This document shows, piece after piece, positions 1-5,907 of a stretch of DNA of 5,907 nt. This stretch comes from Planctomycetaceae bacterium (lineage in GTDB: Bacteria; Planctomycetota; Planctomycetia; Planctomycetales; Planctomycetaceae), in contig DOCI01000174.1 of assembly GCA_003503535.1 (NCBI GenBank), positions 1 through 5,907 on the forward strand, written 5' to 3'. Below the pieces are notes generated by a model that had not been told where the DNA came from, searched no databases, and was given only the letters and a program-made list of their open reading frames with translations. A program made the position numbers and the translations under genes. Position 1 is the stretch's first letter. Each line of letters opens with the position of its first letter.

Positions 1-812
1 AATAGTGTGACCGTAATCACGGCCACATATTTGGCGATCAGAATCCGAAACTTCGGCACCGGCAAGGCCATCAGAGTTTCCATGGTATCGCGTTCGCGTT
101 CGCCAGCAGTCAAATCGATCGCCGGATAGACGCCCCCCGTCACGGTCATCAATAACAGAACCAGCGGGAAGAGTTGCAGAATCGCATTCGGAGTTTCGAC
201 CGGTGCGACGAAAGATTTTGACTGACGAATCGGAATATCGAGTTTGGTATTGTTTTCCAGCGACCAGTGCTCAATACGAGCGATGTTCAAGGCATTGAGC
301 CGCGAGGCGACATAACTGGCAGCCGTTTCGCTGGCGGGGGATCCGCTTCGCTGAATCAGCTGAATAGAAACTTTGGAATAAGGCTCTGTCCCCTTTTCTC
401 CAAGCGGTGGAACACTTATCCCCAGGTCAGCCTCGATATTGGAAATGGAAGCCTCAATAGAATGCGACTGATCCTCATTTTGTGGAACAAGATATTCAAA
501 TTCGAGATTAGGAGCCTCGGTGGAATCCTGAAATTGTTCAAGAATCGAGCCGCCTGTTTTGAGTGCCTGCTGTAACCATAAGGCTTCCGTTTCGGAACTC
601 AATGTGAGTCTCAATGGGGCAGAAGCAGTCCGGTTGGCATTCACAGCCATGAACCGAAAACACATCCCCAAGAGTGGATAAAGCAGAATCGGCATGGCCA
701 GCAGCGTGATGATCGTCCGCCGATCCCGCAGCGTCTCCCGCAATTCCTTCCGGATAAAGGCAAACATCTGCTGACGAGTCGTGGTTTTCTCAGAAGGCGA
801 ATCCGAATTCAT
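1..812 (-). CDS. ABC-2 / NatB-type ABC transporter permease, N-terminal 270 residues (cut by window edge)
   Basis: Membrane subunit of an ABC exporter, working with the ATPase encoded just upstream. Only the first 270 codons are present and the frame stays open to base 1. After a polar N-terminus comes a basic stretch ([12 protein letters not shown], about residues 22-33). A first membrane segment follows at about 34-56, then a ~150-residue polar, probably extracytoplasmic domain (57-207). A second membrane segment lies at about 208-232. Next is [12 protein letters not shown] (237-248), the conserved GERERGTLE-like motif of NatB/ABC-2 permeases, and a third membrane segment begins near 255. 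The ATG overlaps the ATPase stop as ATGA and has its own Shine-Dalgarno sequence inside the ATPase gene, so the two are translationally coupled. In planctomycetes such permeases are often fused to a C-terminal CPBP-type membrane protease. That part would lie outside the window and is not seen. Substrate unknown; NatAB itself exports sodium, but many relatives do not. Confidence 0.9.
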   Translation of the reverse strand, partial: MNSDSPSEKTTTRQQMFAFIRKELRETLRDRRTIITLLAMPILLYPLLGMCFRFMAVNANRTASAPLRLTLSSETEALWLQQALKTGGSILEQFQDSTEAPNLEFEYLVPQNEDQSHSIEASISNIEADLGISVPPLGEKGTEPYSKVSIQLIQRSGSPASETAASYVASRLNALNIARIEHWSLENNTKLDIPIRQSKSFVAPVETPNAILQLFPLVLLLMTVTGGVYPAIDLTAGERERDTMETLMALPVPKFRILIAKYVAVITVTL

Positions 813-1552
813 ACAGCCGCCTCCCGCACACCATCTTCAATCAGTAGTTCCAGGAACATATCCACCAGAGTTGACTTCCCGGTACTGACCCGAAGTTCAT
901 CAATCGTGCCTTCATGTCGCAGTTGCCCGTGATAGAGTAACCCAAATCGATCACACAATCGCTCGGCTTCTTCCAGCTTATGCGTACAAACGATAATCGC
1001 CTTCTTCTGCTCCCGCAGCGTGTTCACATAATCGAAAATCACATGGGCACCGACAACATCCAGCCCACGCGTCGGCTCATCGAGCAGGACGACAGGCGGA
1101 TCGTGAATCAAAGCTCTCGCCAGATTCACTCGCTGTTTCTGTCCCGTACTTAACGTGGCACAGCGTTGATCGAGAAATTCACCCAGGTTCATGATCTCCG
1201 TCAGGTCCTGAGTCCGCTTGCGGATTTGACTTGGCGAAAGCGAATAAGCCATCGCGAAATACTCAAGCACTTCCCGCGGCGTCAACCACTGATACAAACC
1301 GGCAGAAGCCGAGACGAGACCGATATGACGCTTGACTTCCTCCGGGTTCTTCTTGATCGAAAACTCATCAATCGTCGCATTCCCACTCGTCGGCTCCAAC
1401 AAACCAAGCAACATACGAAGCGTCGTCGTTTTCCCTGCTCCATTCGGCCCGAGCAGGCCATACACTTCGCCGTGGGAAACCGAGAGCGACAACGCATCCA
1501 CCGCCAGCTTTTCCGCAGAAAAACGCTTCGTCAACTGATTCAACACAATCAC
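809..1552 (-). CDS. ABC transporter ATP-binding protein, NatA-like
   Basis: Cytoplasmic ATPase subunit that powers the adjacent NatB-type permease. It has 247 residues, the usual size for a single nucleotide-binding domain. Visible motifs are Walker A GPNGAGKT (35-42), signature LSTGQKQR (134-141, Thr in place of the commoner Gly of LSGGQ), Walker B VVLLDEP (154-160), D-loop GLD (163-165) and the switch His191 in CTHKLEEAE. The Q-loop region ([15 protein letters not shown], 77-91) has no glutamine at the expected place. I recall similar 'GLY..LT' segments in NatA-type ATPases, so this need not mean loss of activity. The start is GTG (1552-1550), preceded by GGAG at 8-nt spacing; no ATG fits better. 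The stop overlaps the permease start by 4 bp. Substrate cannot be told from the sequence. Confidence 0.96.
   Translation of the reverse strand: MIVLNQLTKRFSAEKLAVDALSLSVSHGEVYGLLGPNGAGKTTTLRMLLGLLEPTSGNATIDEFSIKKNPEEVKRHIGLVSASAGLYQWLTPREVLEYFAMAYSLSPSQIRKRTQDLTEIMNLGEFLDQRCATLSTGQKQRVNLARALIHDPPVVLLDEPTRGLDVVGAHVIFDYVNTLREQKKAIIVCTHKLEEAERLCDRFGLLYHGQLRHEGTIDELRVSTGKSTLVDMFLELLIEDGVREAAV
820..825 (-). promoter_or_regulatory. Shine-Dalgarno of the permease, inside the ATPase gene
   Basis: GGGAGG on the minus strand, 7 nt before the permease ATG at 812-810. It lies within the last codons of the ATPase gene. With the ATGA overlap it supports this start and coupled translation of the two subunits. 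Confidence 0.7.
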
Positions 1553-1560
1553 CGAACCGT

Positions 1561-1564
1561 CTCC
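1561..1564 (-). promoter_or_regulatory. Shine-Dalgarno that decides the GTG start of the ATPase
   Basis: GGAG on the minus strand with 8 nt to the GTG at 1552-1550. It is the only good ribosome binding site near the 5' end of this frame, and it fits the start of the conserved ABC domain. Confidence 0.6.
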
Positions 1565-1841
1565 GCTGGAGTCAATGGATAGAATGAGAGATGAGAAAAA
1601 AACTCAGCAAGAAAGGATTGGCTGAGATTTGGGTCAGTGATAGCGTAGCATATTTGAGCGAGAAAATCTCATCACGACGACAAGCACGAAGCGCAAACGA
1701 GTGAGTTCAGCAGTGATTTGTCTACCGCGATATGCCGCTTAATGGATGCCAGTGCCGACTTGTAAGCCGCATTGTGGCAGGGTCAGGAGCGCCAGCGGAT
1801 GGCCCTGATTACGGTTGCATTCGCAATTAGGCCCCCAAGAC
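1565..1841. other. Non-coding stretch upstream of the ABC operon
   Basis: No convincing gene on either strand. This stretch and the adjoining repeat copy A make up the ~400-bp gap between the ATPase and lipoprotein genes. It must hold the 5' leader, and probably the promoter, of the ABC operon, but I find no -35/-10 pair good enough to call. Small features seen are a 6-bp inverted repeat CTCAGC/GCTGAG (1603-1608/1621-1626) in the leader, 5-bp arms GACAA/TTGTC (1679-1683/1718-1722) and the hairpin at 1778-1807. The stretch around 1678-1740 resembles repetitive intergenic sequence I associate with planctomycete genomes. That is recollection, and no second copy exists in this window. Confidence 0.5.
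1778..1807. repeat. Inverted repeat (hairpin) in the intergenic region
   Basis: Arms CAGGGTC (1778-1784) and GGCCCTG (1801-1807) pair over 7 bp, with one T/G wobble, around a 16-nt loop. There is no T-tract on either side, so an intrinsic terminator is unlikely. It lies 34 bp left of repeat copy A and may be part of another dispersed repeat. Function unknown. Confidence 0.4.
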
Positions 1842-1945
1842 GGCGAGTGACCCAGAAAGCTCCGCTATCTGGGTGGCCGAAGTCCATAAGAGGCTTTCTG
1901 ATTTATCGTGAATTGTACAAGAAAAATCCTACGGCTGCGCCGCCT
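1842..1945. repeat. Dispersed palindromic element, copy A
   Basis: One of three direct copies in this window, about 80% identical by eye to copy B. The shared core runs from GCTATCTGGGTGG (1864-1876) through ATAAGAGGCTTTCT and TTGTACAAGAA. An internal hairpin pairs CCCAGA and AGC (1851-1860) with GCT and TCTGGG (1864-1873) around a TCC loop, interrupted by one A/A mismatch. The outer arms differ from those of B and C but remain partly complementary: CGGCG (1841-1845) with CGCCG (1938-1942). The copy ends 4 nt beyond the stop codon of the lipoprotein gene, in the direction of transcription. On the minus strand a short CGGC-GCA-GCCG hairpin (1932-1942) is followed by an ATTTTT run, so weak terminator activity is possible for this copy only. 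Confidence 0.85.
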
Positions 1946-1949
1946 GTAG

Positions 1950-2471
1950 TCATTCCGATATTAACTGACATTCGTAAACCGTAATGATATCGAGTCTATG
2001 ACTGGGAGTCGGCCCACTGTATCCTGCCTGTCCACTCGTTGGCCCTTTTCCGTGTACGACGACTGAAAACCGCTTACCTTTAAGTCGAACCCTCTTACCG
2101 GATTGCCCTATGAGCCACTGCGCAATTTCTCTGTCGGCCGCAAGGACTGATATCGATGTGTGATCGACGACGAGGGTGATAGGTTCCGGCCCCTTTTGTG
2201 GACTCTGATTATAGTTTACACCCGATTTGTCTAGGATTGACTGTCCTTTTAACACGCCATCGAGTGTTACGAGCGAATCGAGGAAAGCACCTTTGCTTCC
2301 TCCAAAACCAAACTCCTGTGGATAGTTGTTTGATTCGATGAACAGGTCAGATTCATGCTGGTTTGAGCCCTGCAACGTAGAGTGCTCAAAACCTGATCCA
2401 ACCGGTACGCCAGATTCGCATCCAACAAGCGCAGCTATAACAATCAGCCAACATAATGCGACTATTCGCAT
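1950..2471 (-). CDS. Putative small lipoprotein with possible OB-fold-like domain
   Basis: No family recognised with confidence. The product has 173 residues and starts with a short lipoprotein signal: MR, a hydrophobic stretch, then LVGC with the lipidated Cys at 18. Residue +2 is Glu, not Asp, which under the E. coli Lol rule would suit the outer membrane. A low-complexity polar linker follows. The C-terminal half has alternating beta-type segments VTLDGVL (68-74), ITLVVD (98-103), GKRVRLKGKRF (125-135) and LDIITVYECQLI (160-171). This pattern recalls small OB-fold proteins, but that is an inference. I chose the second ATG (2471-2469) because AAGGA lies 8 nt before it. The first in-frame ATG (2480-2478) overlaps that AAGGA and has no site of its own; using it adds only MNA. 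The gene lies between repeat copies A and B, 4 nt and 37 nt away. Confidence 0.75.
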   Translation of the reverse strand: MRIVALCWLIVIAALVGCESGVPVGSGFEHSTLQGSNQHESDLFIESNNYPQEFGFGGSKGAFLDSLVTLDGVLKGQSILDKSGVNYNQSPQKGPEPITLVVDHTSISVLAADREIAQWLIGQSGKRVRLKGKRFSVVVHGKGPTSGQAGYSGPTPSHRLDIITVYECQLISE

Positions 2472-2479
2472 AGCATTCA

Positions 2480-2484
2480 TCCTT
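2480..2484 (-). promoter_or_regulatory. Shine-Dalgarno favouring the second ATG of the lipoprotein gene
   Basis: AAGGA on the minus strand, 8 nt before the ATG at 2471-2469. It overlaps the alternative upstream ATG (2480-2478), which argues against that start. Confidence 0.55.
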
Positions 2485-2508
2485 GACGGTGCGACTCACG
2501 TAAACTTC

Positions 2509-2612
2509 CGCGGGTGGCCGAGATAGCTTCGCTATCTGGGTGGACGAAGTCTATAAGAGGCTTTCTAATTGATCGTGAGTTGTACAAGAAGAATCTTACG
2601 GGGCCACCCGCG
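2509..2612. repeat. Dispersed palindromic element, copy B (best-preserved)
   Basis: A 104-bp element bounded by a perfect 11-bp inverted repeat: CGCGGGTGGCC at 2509-2519 and GGCCACCCGCG at 2602-2612. Inside the left arm is a perfect 7-bp hairpin, AGATAGC (2521-2527) with GCTATCT (2531-2537) around TTC. The middle carries the shared core GGGTGG..GAAGTC.ATAAGAGGCTTT and the 8-bp palindrome TTGTACAA (2580-2587). It lies between the HEAT-like gene and the lipoprotein gene, so it would be part of any transcript joining them. No open frame runs through all copies. Confidence 0.9.
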
Positions 2613-2649
2613 TAAGCAAAGATGATCAATCTTCATAATGAAACTTCTA

Positions 2650-2697
2650 GTGGCTTTGCCACACGGGTAGCTACTTCGCATCAACCTGTGCTACCCG
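2650..2697. repeat. Double inverted repeat overlapping the 3' end of the HEAT-like gene
   Basis: Two adjacent hairpins: GTGGC-TTT-GCCAC (2650-2662), then CGGGTAGC (2664-2671) with GCTACCCG (2690-2697) around an 18-nt loop. The right arm and loop contain the last codons and stop codon of the HEAT-like gene. The ACCCGTG string on its minus strand also occurs in the palindrome at 5883-5906, so the two may belong to one repeat family. No T-tract follows, so a classical terminator is not supported. Confidence 0.65.
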
Positions 2698-3100
2698 CTT
2701 CTTCTGCATCCATTGCGTTAAACAACGCGCTACGAGATTCCTTTGTGTTGATCGCTTTTAATGCTCGTTGAGCATAGGCAGTAAACTGGTCATTGCCAAT
2801 CTGCAATATGCTGGTCAGGAATTCTACACTCTTGGGCATCGCAGCCAATTCCAGTGACATAAGCATGTAAACCGCAACATCGTCCGATTTATATTCGTTA
2901 AACGCGTCGATTATCTGAGTAAGATGTTCGTCTGCATTTTCAGCAAGCTCGTACGCGATGATATCTGCCCACGCCCCGGTCGCTTTGCGAGTGAGTATCA
3001 GTCGTACACATTCGTCAACACCGGGAAATGAGCGGTAAATGCGCCCCCATCGGCGGTACTCTGGATCGACGTGATCTTGATACCGTTGGCGTTTACCCAT
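2681..3100 (-). CDS. Small HEAT-repeat-like helical protein
   Basis: 139 residues, probably cytoplasmic: there is no signal peptide or membrane segment and the N-terminus is basic ([10 protein letters not shown]). From about residue 44 the sequence consists of amphipathic helices in three roughly 30-residue units: 44-69, 73-100 and 104-128. Unit 2 ([27 protein letters not shown]) and unit 3 ([26 protein letters not shown]) have the paired-helix pattern of HEAT or ARM-like repeats. These usually bind proteins and reveal no specific function. Residues 1-43 hold [22 protein letters not shown], which I do not recognise. The ATG is preceded by GAAAG at 6-nt spacing, a weak but usable site. The last residues (AGSTG, 135-139) and the TGA lie inside the inverted repeat at 2650-2697, so the original C-terminus may have been altered. 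Flanked by repeat copies B and C. Confidence 0.8.
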   Translation of the reverse strand: MGKRQRYQDHVDPEYRRWGRIYRSFPGVDECVRLILTRKATGAWADIIAYELAENADEHLTQIIDAFNEYKSDDVAVYMLMSLELAAMPKSVEFLTSILQIGNDQFTAYAQRALKAINTKESRSALFNAMDAEEAGSTG

Positions 3101-3160
3101 GCAAGTCTTTCAGGAAGAATCAGTTATACTAGCCAGAACATTTCTGTATCACCAAATTAC

Positions 3161-3190
3161 AGTATAATCATGAATACGATATATAAACAA
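3161..3190 (-). promoter_or_regulatory. Candidate sigma70-type promoter for the HEAT-like gene
   Basis: On the minus strand, TTGTTT (3190-3185) and TATACT (3166-3161) are 18 nt apart in an AT-rich stretch that stands out from its surroundings. Transcription would start near 3154, giving a leader of about 54 nt before the ATG at 3100. The -10 matches the consensus at five of six positions and the -35 only at three. It lies between copy C and the gene, so the gene could be transcribed separately from the TPR gene. Confidence 0.35.
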
Positions 3191-3223
3191 AGAGAATTTG
3201 TTAAGTAACCGTTCACCTCCATT

Positions 3224-3326
3224 CGCGGGTGACCCAGTTAACTCCGCTATTTGGGTGGAAGAAGTCCATAAGAGGCTTTTTATTGATAGTGAGTTGCACA
3301 AGAAGAATCTCTCGGGGCCACCCTAC
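3224..3326. repeat. Dispersed palindromic element, copy C
   Basis: 103 bp, about 84% identical by eye to copy B and in the same orientation, with a 1-nt deletion near 3281 relative to A and B. Outer pairing is reduced to GGGTG (3227-3231) with CACCC (3319-3323). The internal hairpin is imperfect: CCCA (3232-3235) still pairs with TGGG (3252-3255). The TTGTACAA palindrome seen in A and B is TTGCACAA here. The copy begins 7 nt beyond the TPR gene stop codon in the direction of transcription. Confidence 0.88.
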
Positions 3327-3333
3327 TTGCCCG

Positions 3334-5850
3334 TTACTTTGCATTCTTCAACAGCCGCGAAAGTTCCGCGTATCCCTGCTTCAATTCCGAGCTGCCGGCA
3401 TCGGGATAGAGGAGTGTGGTTACCGAGACAATCTTTTTTGCTTCCTCAATGCGGCCCGTTCTCAGGCAGGCGTTGGCCAGTTCGTAGCGGGCGCGATGCC
3501 AGTTGAGTTCTCCCTGGCGGGTCGTTGCGGCTTTCTTTTTCCAGAGTGTGTATAACGCTTCGAGACATTCCTGGTTATTGCATTCGACCAGCAAGGCGGT
3601 CAGGCGGGAGACGAGTGGATCGCTGACGGGTAAGCCCTGCACAAGTTCCTGATAAATCGGAATCGCTTTGCTGAGCCGTCCGATTTTGTAGTACGCCTCG
3701 GCTTCATAGCGTTTCAGGGCATTGGCCTGTTGAGGAGTGAAGCTCGTTGGCATCAATTTCAATCGAGCAATCACACGCAGGCTGATCGAGCCGAGGATTT
3801 GTTCGGTTTGAGAGTCGGCTGATTCAATCTCTGCGAGTTGTTCGAGCAGAAACATCGCTTCCTGCTGAGTACTCGTGAGAGAATCTGCCCCTTCAAATAA
3901 CTGGAAGGCTTCCTGAGAGCGTCCCAGCTGAACCAGTAGAATTCCACGATTGATCGTGAGTGATCGATTCCACTTCGCCAGTAATTCGGGCTCCACCTGA
4001 AATCGGGCATCATTATTTTTGAGGTCTGTGAAGAGAGTTTGTAACTCACGAAATGTTTCGGGAAGACTTTGATGCAGTCCGGTTTCAAAATTGAGTAAAA
4101 ACTGACACGCTTGCAGAATCGCTTCGACCTGGGAAGCGGTTTCGACTCTCTGCCATTCGACCGAAGTCAGAAAACGATTCGCCAGACTGACAACATCACT
4201 CAACAATTCCCGATTGGCCGCTTCCTGAGTTTTCAGTAAATAATCGTAACACTGAAAGATGCGGTTCTGGGCATCAAAATAGCGAGAGTGAGTCGAGGGA
4301 ATTTGCCGGTATTCGACAATCGCCTCTGCAAACTGACGCCGGGCAAAGGTCAACTCCGCCAGTCGCCAGCGGGCATCGAGAGCCGTTTCCCGTTGAGGAT
4401 ATCTCTGTAAGTGATCCGCCAGGGCATTCGCATAGGCATTCAGTTTATCCCGTGTTGGCTGAGCCGAGTAGACTTTTTCCAGACTCGTAATCCACAACAG
4501 ATGGATCTGATCCATCCCCGGGAAATTGGGGGAACTCATCCAGATGGAATTCAACTGGGCAGCGGCTTCTGTGAAATGTTGTCCACGGAAGTAGATCTCT
4601 GCCACTTCGCGAGCGAGCTGGATCAGTTGTTCCCAGCGTCCGGAATTTTGAGCGGAAAGAATTGCGGCTTCGTAAGTTTGTCGGGCCGTCGCAAATTCAC
4701 CATCTCGCACTGCGGTCCGTGCCTGATTGACCAGAGCCGCGAGCTCTGGACCATATGTCTGCACAGCGATGGCATCGCTCAAGTATCGGGAAGCCAGTTG
4801 CGATTCAAAAGCATGTCCTTCGGCTGCCAGTTGAGAAGTTCTCAGGCGGACTTCATCGATCAGTTTATTCGCGAGTTCTTCATACCCTTTGAGTCGAACC
4901 TGCACGGACAATTCTGCCAACGCTTTCAAGCGTAAGCCTCGCAATCGGGCAGAGAGGAGATTCTGCTTTTTTGCGAGTTCATTAATCAGCGTCGCCGCTT
5001 CGGAATATTGAGCCTGATCAATCAGATAGCGAACGCGTTCTTCCGCGACCCGTTGTTCCAGAATCGGACTCGTTGAGCCGGAGAGAATTGCAGCGGCTGT
5101 TTTATTGAATTCTTCCGATTGCCTGCCCAGCCTGTAATCCGACAGCAGCAGAAGTTGAGCATCCAGATAATACTCCTGCGAAAGAATTGAGCGATGAACT
5201 TCTTTCAGAGAAGCTTTGCTCAGGCTCAGGTATTGAGTGCGCAGTGAGGCATTGGCGGATTTCCAGTCTGCGATCCGCAGAAAACATCTGCCAAGTGCCA
5301 GTTGAATCTCATCGGCAGTCACCTCGGGAGCGATTGTTTCCGCACCGGACATTGTTTCGCTGACCGTGAGAGCTTTCTGGAGTTGCTGAATTGCCGAGGC
5401 CGATGACTTCTCGAATTGCAGGCGAAGTTCTGTGTTCGCCGGGTTGAGCTGAAGAACCCAGAACAGTTGCTCAACCCGAGAAGCTTCCAGCAATGCCGCT
5501 TCCGCCTGATAGCGATCGGCATTTAACCTGTCGATACTGACCGCTTGAAACGCCTGCTCCCACAAACTTTTTGAATCATTCAAGGGGACGGTTTGCGCGT
5601 GATCACGAAACGTGCGGGCCAGTTCGATGCGATACAGCAATTCAAACGGAGGACGGATCGCGGGGTCATTCAACGCGCGTTGACACAGCAGTTCGGCCAG
5701 AGCAAACAGACGTCGTTGACGGAGAGATTCGAAGTAGCGGTGCTCGGAATCATCCTGATTGACGATCACGAATTCCCGTTCCTGAGCCGGGGATTCCGGA
5801 ATGATCGACAAGCAGCCGATCATCAGAATCACCCAGCACACGAATTTCAT
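3334..5850 (-). CDS. Exported TPR-rich protein
   Basis: 838 residues. The N-terminus is a signal peptide (MKF, hydrophobic core 4-17, likely cleavage after SPA at 20-22), so the protein probably acts in the periplasm or cell envelope. No transmembrane segment follows. The rest is almost wholly alpha-helical with scattered TPR-type helix pairs. The clearest are near 367-400 (ARTAVRDGEFATARQTYEAAI), 410-437 (REVAEIYFRGQHFTEAAAQLN), 488-516 (RWRLAELTFARRQFAEAIVEYRQI), 634-652, 715-740 (EAEAYYKIGRLSKAIPIYQELV) and 786-815 (ARYELANACLRTGRIEEAKKI). TPR arrays bind partner proteins, and I see no enzymatic domain. Large secreted TPR proteins of this kind are common in planctomycetes and mostly uncharacterised. 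The ATG has GGGAG 5 nt upstream. The reading frame is intact, and repeat copy C follows the stop by 7 nt. Partner and role unknown. Confidence 0.92.
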   Translation of the reverse strand: MKFVCWVILMIGCLSIIPESPAQEREFVIVNQDDSEHRYFESLRQRRLFALAELLCQRALNDPAIRPPFELLYRIELARTFRDHAQTVPLNDSKSLWEQAFQAVSIDRLNADRYQAEAALLEASRVEQLFWVLQLNPANTELRLQFEKSSASAIQQLQKALTVSETMSGAETIAPEVTADEIQLALGRCFLRIADWKSANASLRTQYLSLSKASLKEVHRSILSQEYYLDAQLLLLSDYRLGRQSEEFNKTAAAILSGSTSPILEQRVAEERVRYLIDQAQYSEAATLINELAKKQNLLSARLRGLRLKALAELSVQVRLKGYEELANKLIDEVRLRTSQLAAEGHAFESQLASRYLSDAIAVQTYGPELAALVNQARTAVRDGEFATARQTYEAAILSAQNSGRWEQLIQLAREVAEIYFRGQHFTEAAAQLNSIWMSSPNFPGMDQIHLLWITSLEKVYSAQPTRDKLNAYANALADHLQRYPQRETALDARWRLAELTFARRQFAEAIVEYRQIPSTHSRYFDAQNRIFQCYDYLLKTQEAANRELLSDVVSLANRFLTSVEWQRVETASQVEAILQACQFLLNFETGLHQSLPETFRELQTLFTDLKNNDARFQVEPELLAKWNRSLTINRGILLVQLGRSQEAFQLFEGADSLTSTQQEAMFLLEQLAEIESADSQTEQILGSISLRVIARLKLMPTSFTPQQANALKRYEAEAYYKIGRLSKAIPIYQELVQGLPVSDPLVSRLTALLVECNNQECLEALYTLWKKKAATTRQGELNWHRARYELANACLRTGRIEEAKKIVSVTTLLYPDAGSSELKQGYAELSRLLKNAK

Positions 5851-5855
5851 GATTA

Positions 5856-5860
5856 CTCCC
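5856..5860 (-). promoter_or_regulatory. Shine-Dalgarno of the TPR gene
   Basis: GGGAG on the minus strand, 5 nt before the ATG at 5850-5848. It supports this start, which also gives a normal signal peptide. Confidence 0.6.
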
Positions 5861-5882
5861 GGTTTTCACCCTCAAACTGGCG

Positions 5883-5906
5883 ACCCGTGCCAGTCATGGC
5901 ACGGGT
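5883..5906. repeat. Perfect 10-bp inverted repeat upstream of the TPR gene
   Basis: ACCCGTGCCA (5883-5892) and TGGCACGGGT (5897-5906) form a perfect 10-bp stem with a 4-nt GTCA loop, 32 bp upstream of the TPR start codon. It could be the end of a longer dispersed repeat, a hairpin ending a gene beyond the window, or an operator. It touches the window edge, so its full extent is unknown. No T-tract follows on the minus strand. Confidence 0.7.
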
Positions 5907-5907
5907 A

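Noticed and set aside
267..575. Plus-strand open frame of 102 codons
   Set aside because: It lies opposite the permease gene, which has clear family motifs in the other strand; no credible domain or ribosome binding site.
1166..1582. Plus-strand open frame of 138 codons
   Set aside because: Antisense shadow of the ATPase gene; Arg/Gln-rich composition with no recognisable domain.
2509..2612. Copy B (and C) as intrinsic transcription terminators
   Set aside because: Stems are long and far apart, and no T-tract follows on either strand. Only copy A has a short hairpin followed by a T-run, and that stem is just 4 bp.
3163..3168. Perfect TATAAT on the plus strand
   Set aside because: No -35 at suitable spacing and no plus-strand gene downstream. 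It overlaps the better minus-strand candidate -10.
1842..3326. Repeat copies A-C as integron attC sites
   Set aside because: Size, palindromic form and gene-repeat layout fit loosely, but the expected GTTRRRY and RYYYAAC core sites are not at the element ends and no integrase is in the window.
1864..3326. Repeat as a coding sequence for a short shared peptide (frames reading like KRL..ELYKKN)
   Set aside because: The similar peptides arise from nucleotide similarity. Copy C has a 1-nt deletion, copy B has stops, and changes are not concentrated at third positions.
1842..3326. CRISPR array
   Set aside because: Repeat units are ~104 bp, separated by whole genes, with only three diverged copies.
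4411..4935. Plus-strand open frame of 174 codons
   Set aside because: Lies wholly opposite the TPR gene, whose frame is intact with a signal peptide and TPR pattern.

Overview
The window looks like chromosomal DNA from a planctomycete, probably one of the moderate-GC Planctomycetales. This rests on three things: a NatA/NatB-type ABC pair whose permease reads like the planctomycete forms, a large secreted TPR protein, and intergenic DNA rich in short palindromic repeats. It is an inference from style and cannot be proved here. All five genes I support lie on the minus strand, so the layout reads from right to left.

Right part (3334-5907): an 838-residue exported TPR-rich protein with its ribosome binding site. 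A perfect 10-bp inverted repeat lies upstream, at the window edge.

Middle (about 1842-3333): two small genes, a HEAT-repeat-like protein of 139 residues and a putative lipoprotein of 173 residues. Three direct copies of a ~104-bp palindromic element separate them from each other and from their neighbours: A 1842-1945, B 2509-2612 and C 3224-3326. One copy follows each of the three genes here (TPR, HEAT-like, lipoprotein), so the order is gene-repeat-gene-repeat-gene-repeat. A different inverted repeat at 2650-2697 reaches into the HEAT-like gene and carries its stop codon. This repeat array is the most interesting part of the window.

Left part (1-1552): a translationally coupled two-gene ABC exporter operon. 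A NatA-like ATPase starts at a GTG with a good Shine-Dalgarno sequence. It overlaps by 4 bp (ATGA) the start of an ABC-2/NatB-type permease that runs off the left edge. Between this operon and the lipoprotein gene is a ~400-bp non-coding stretch holding a hairpin and repeat copy A.

The ATPase and permease clearly act together as one transporter. Nothing in the sequence links the TPR protein, the HEAT-like protein and the lipoprotein to that transporter or to each other, apart from shared strand and the repeats.
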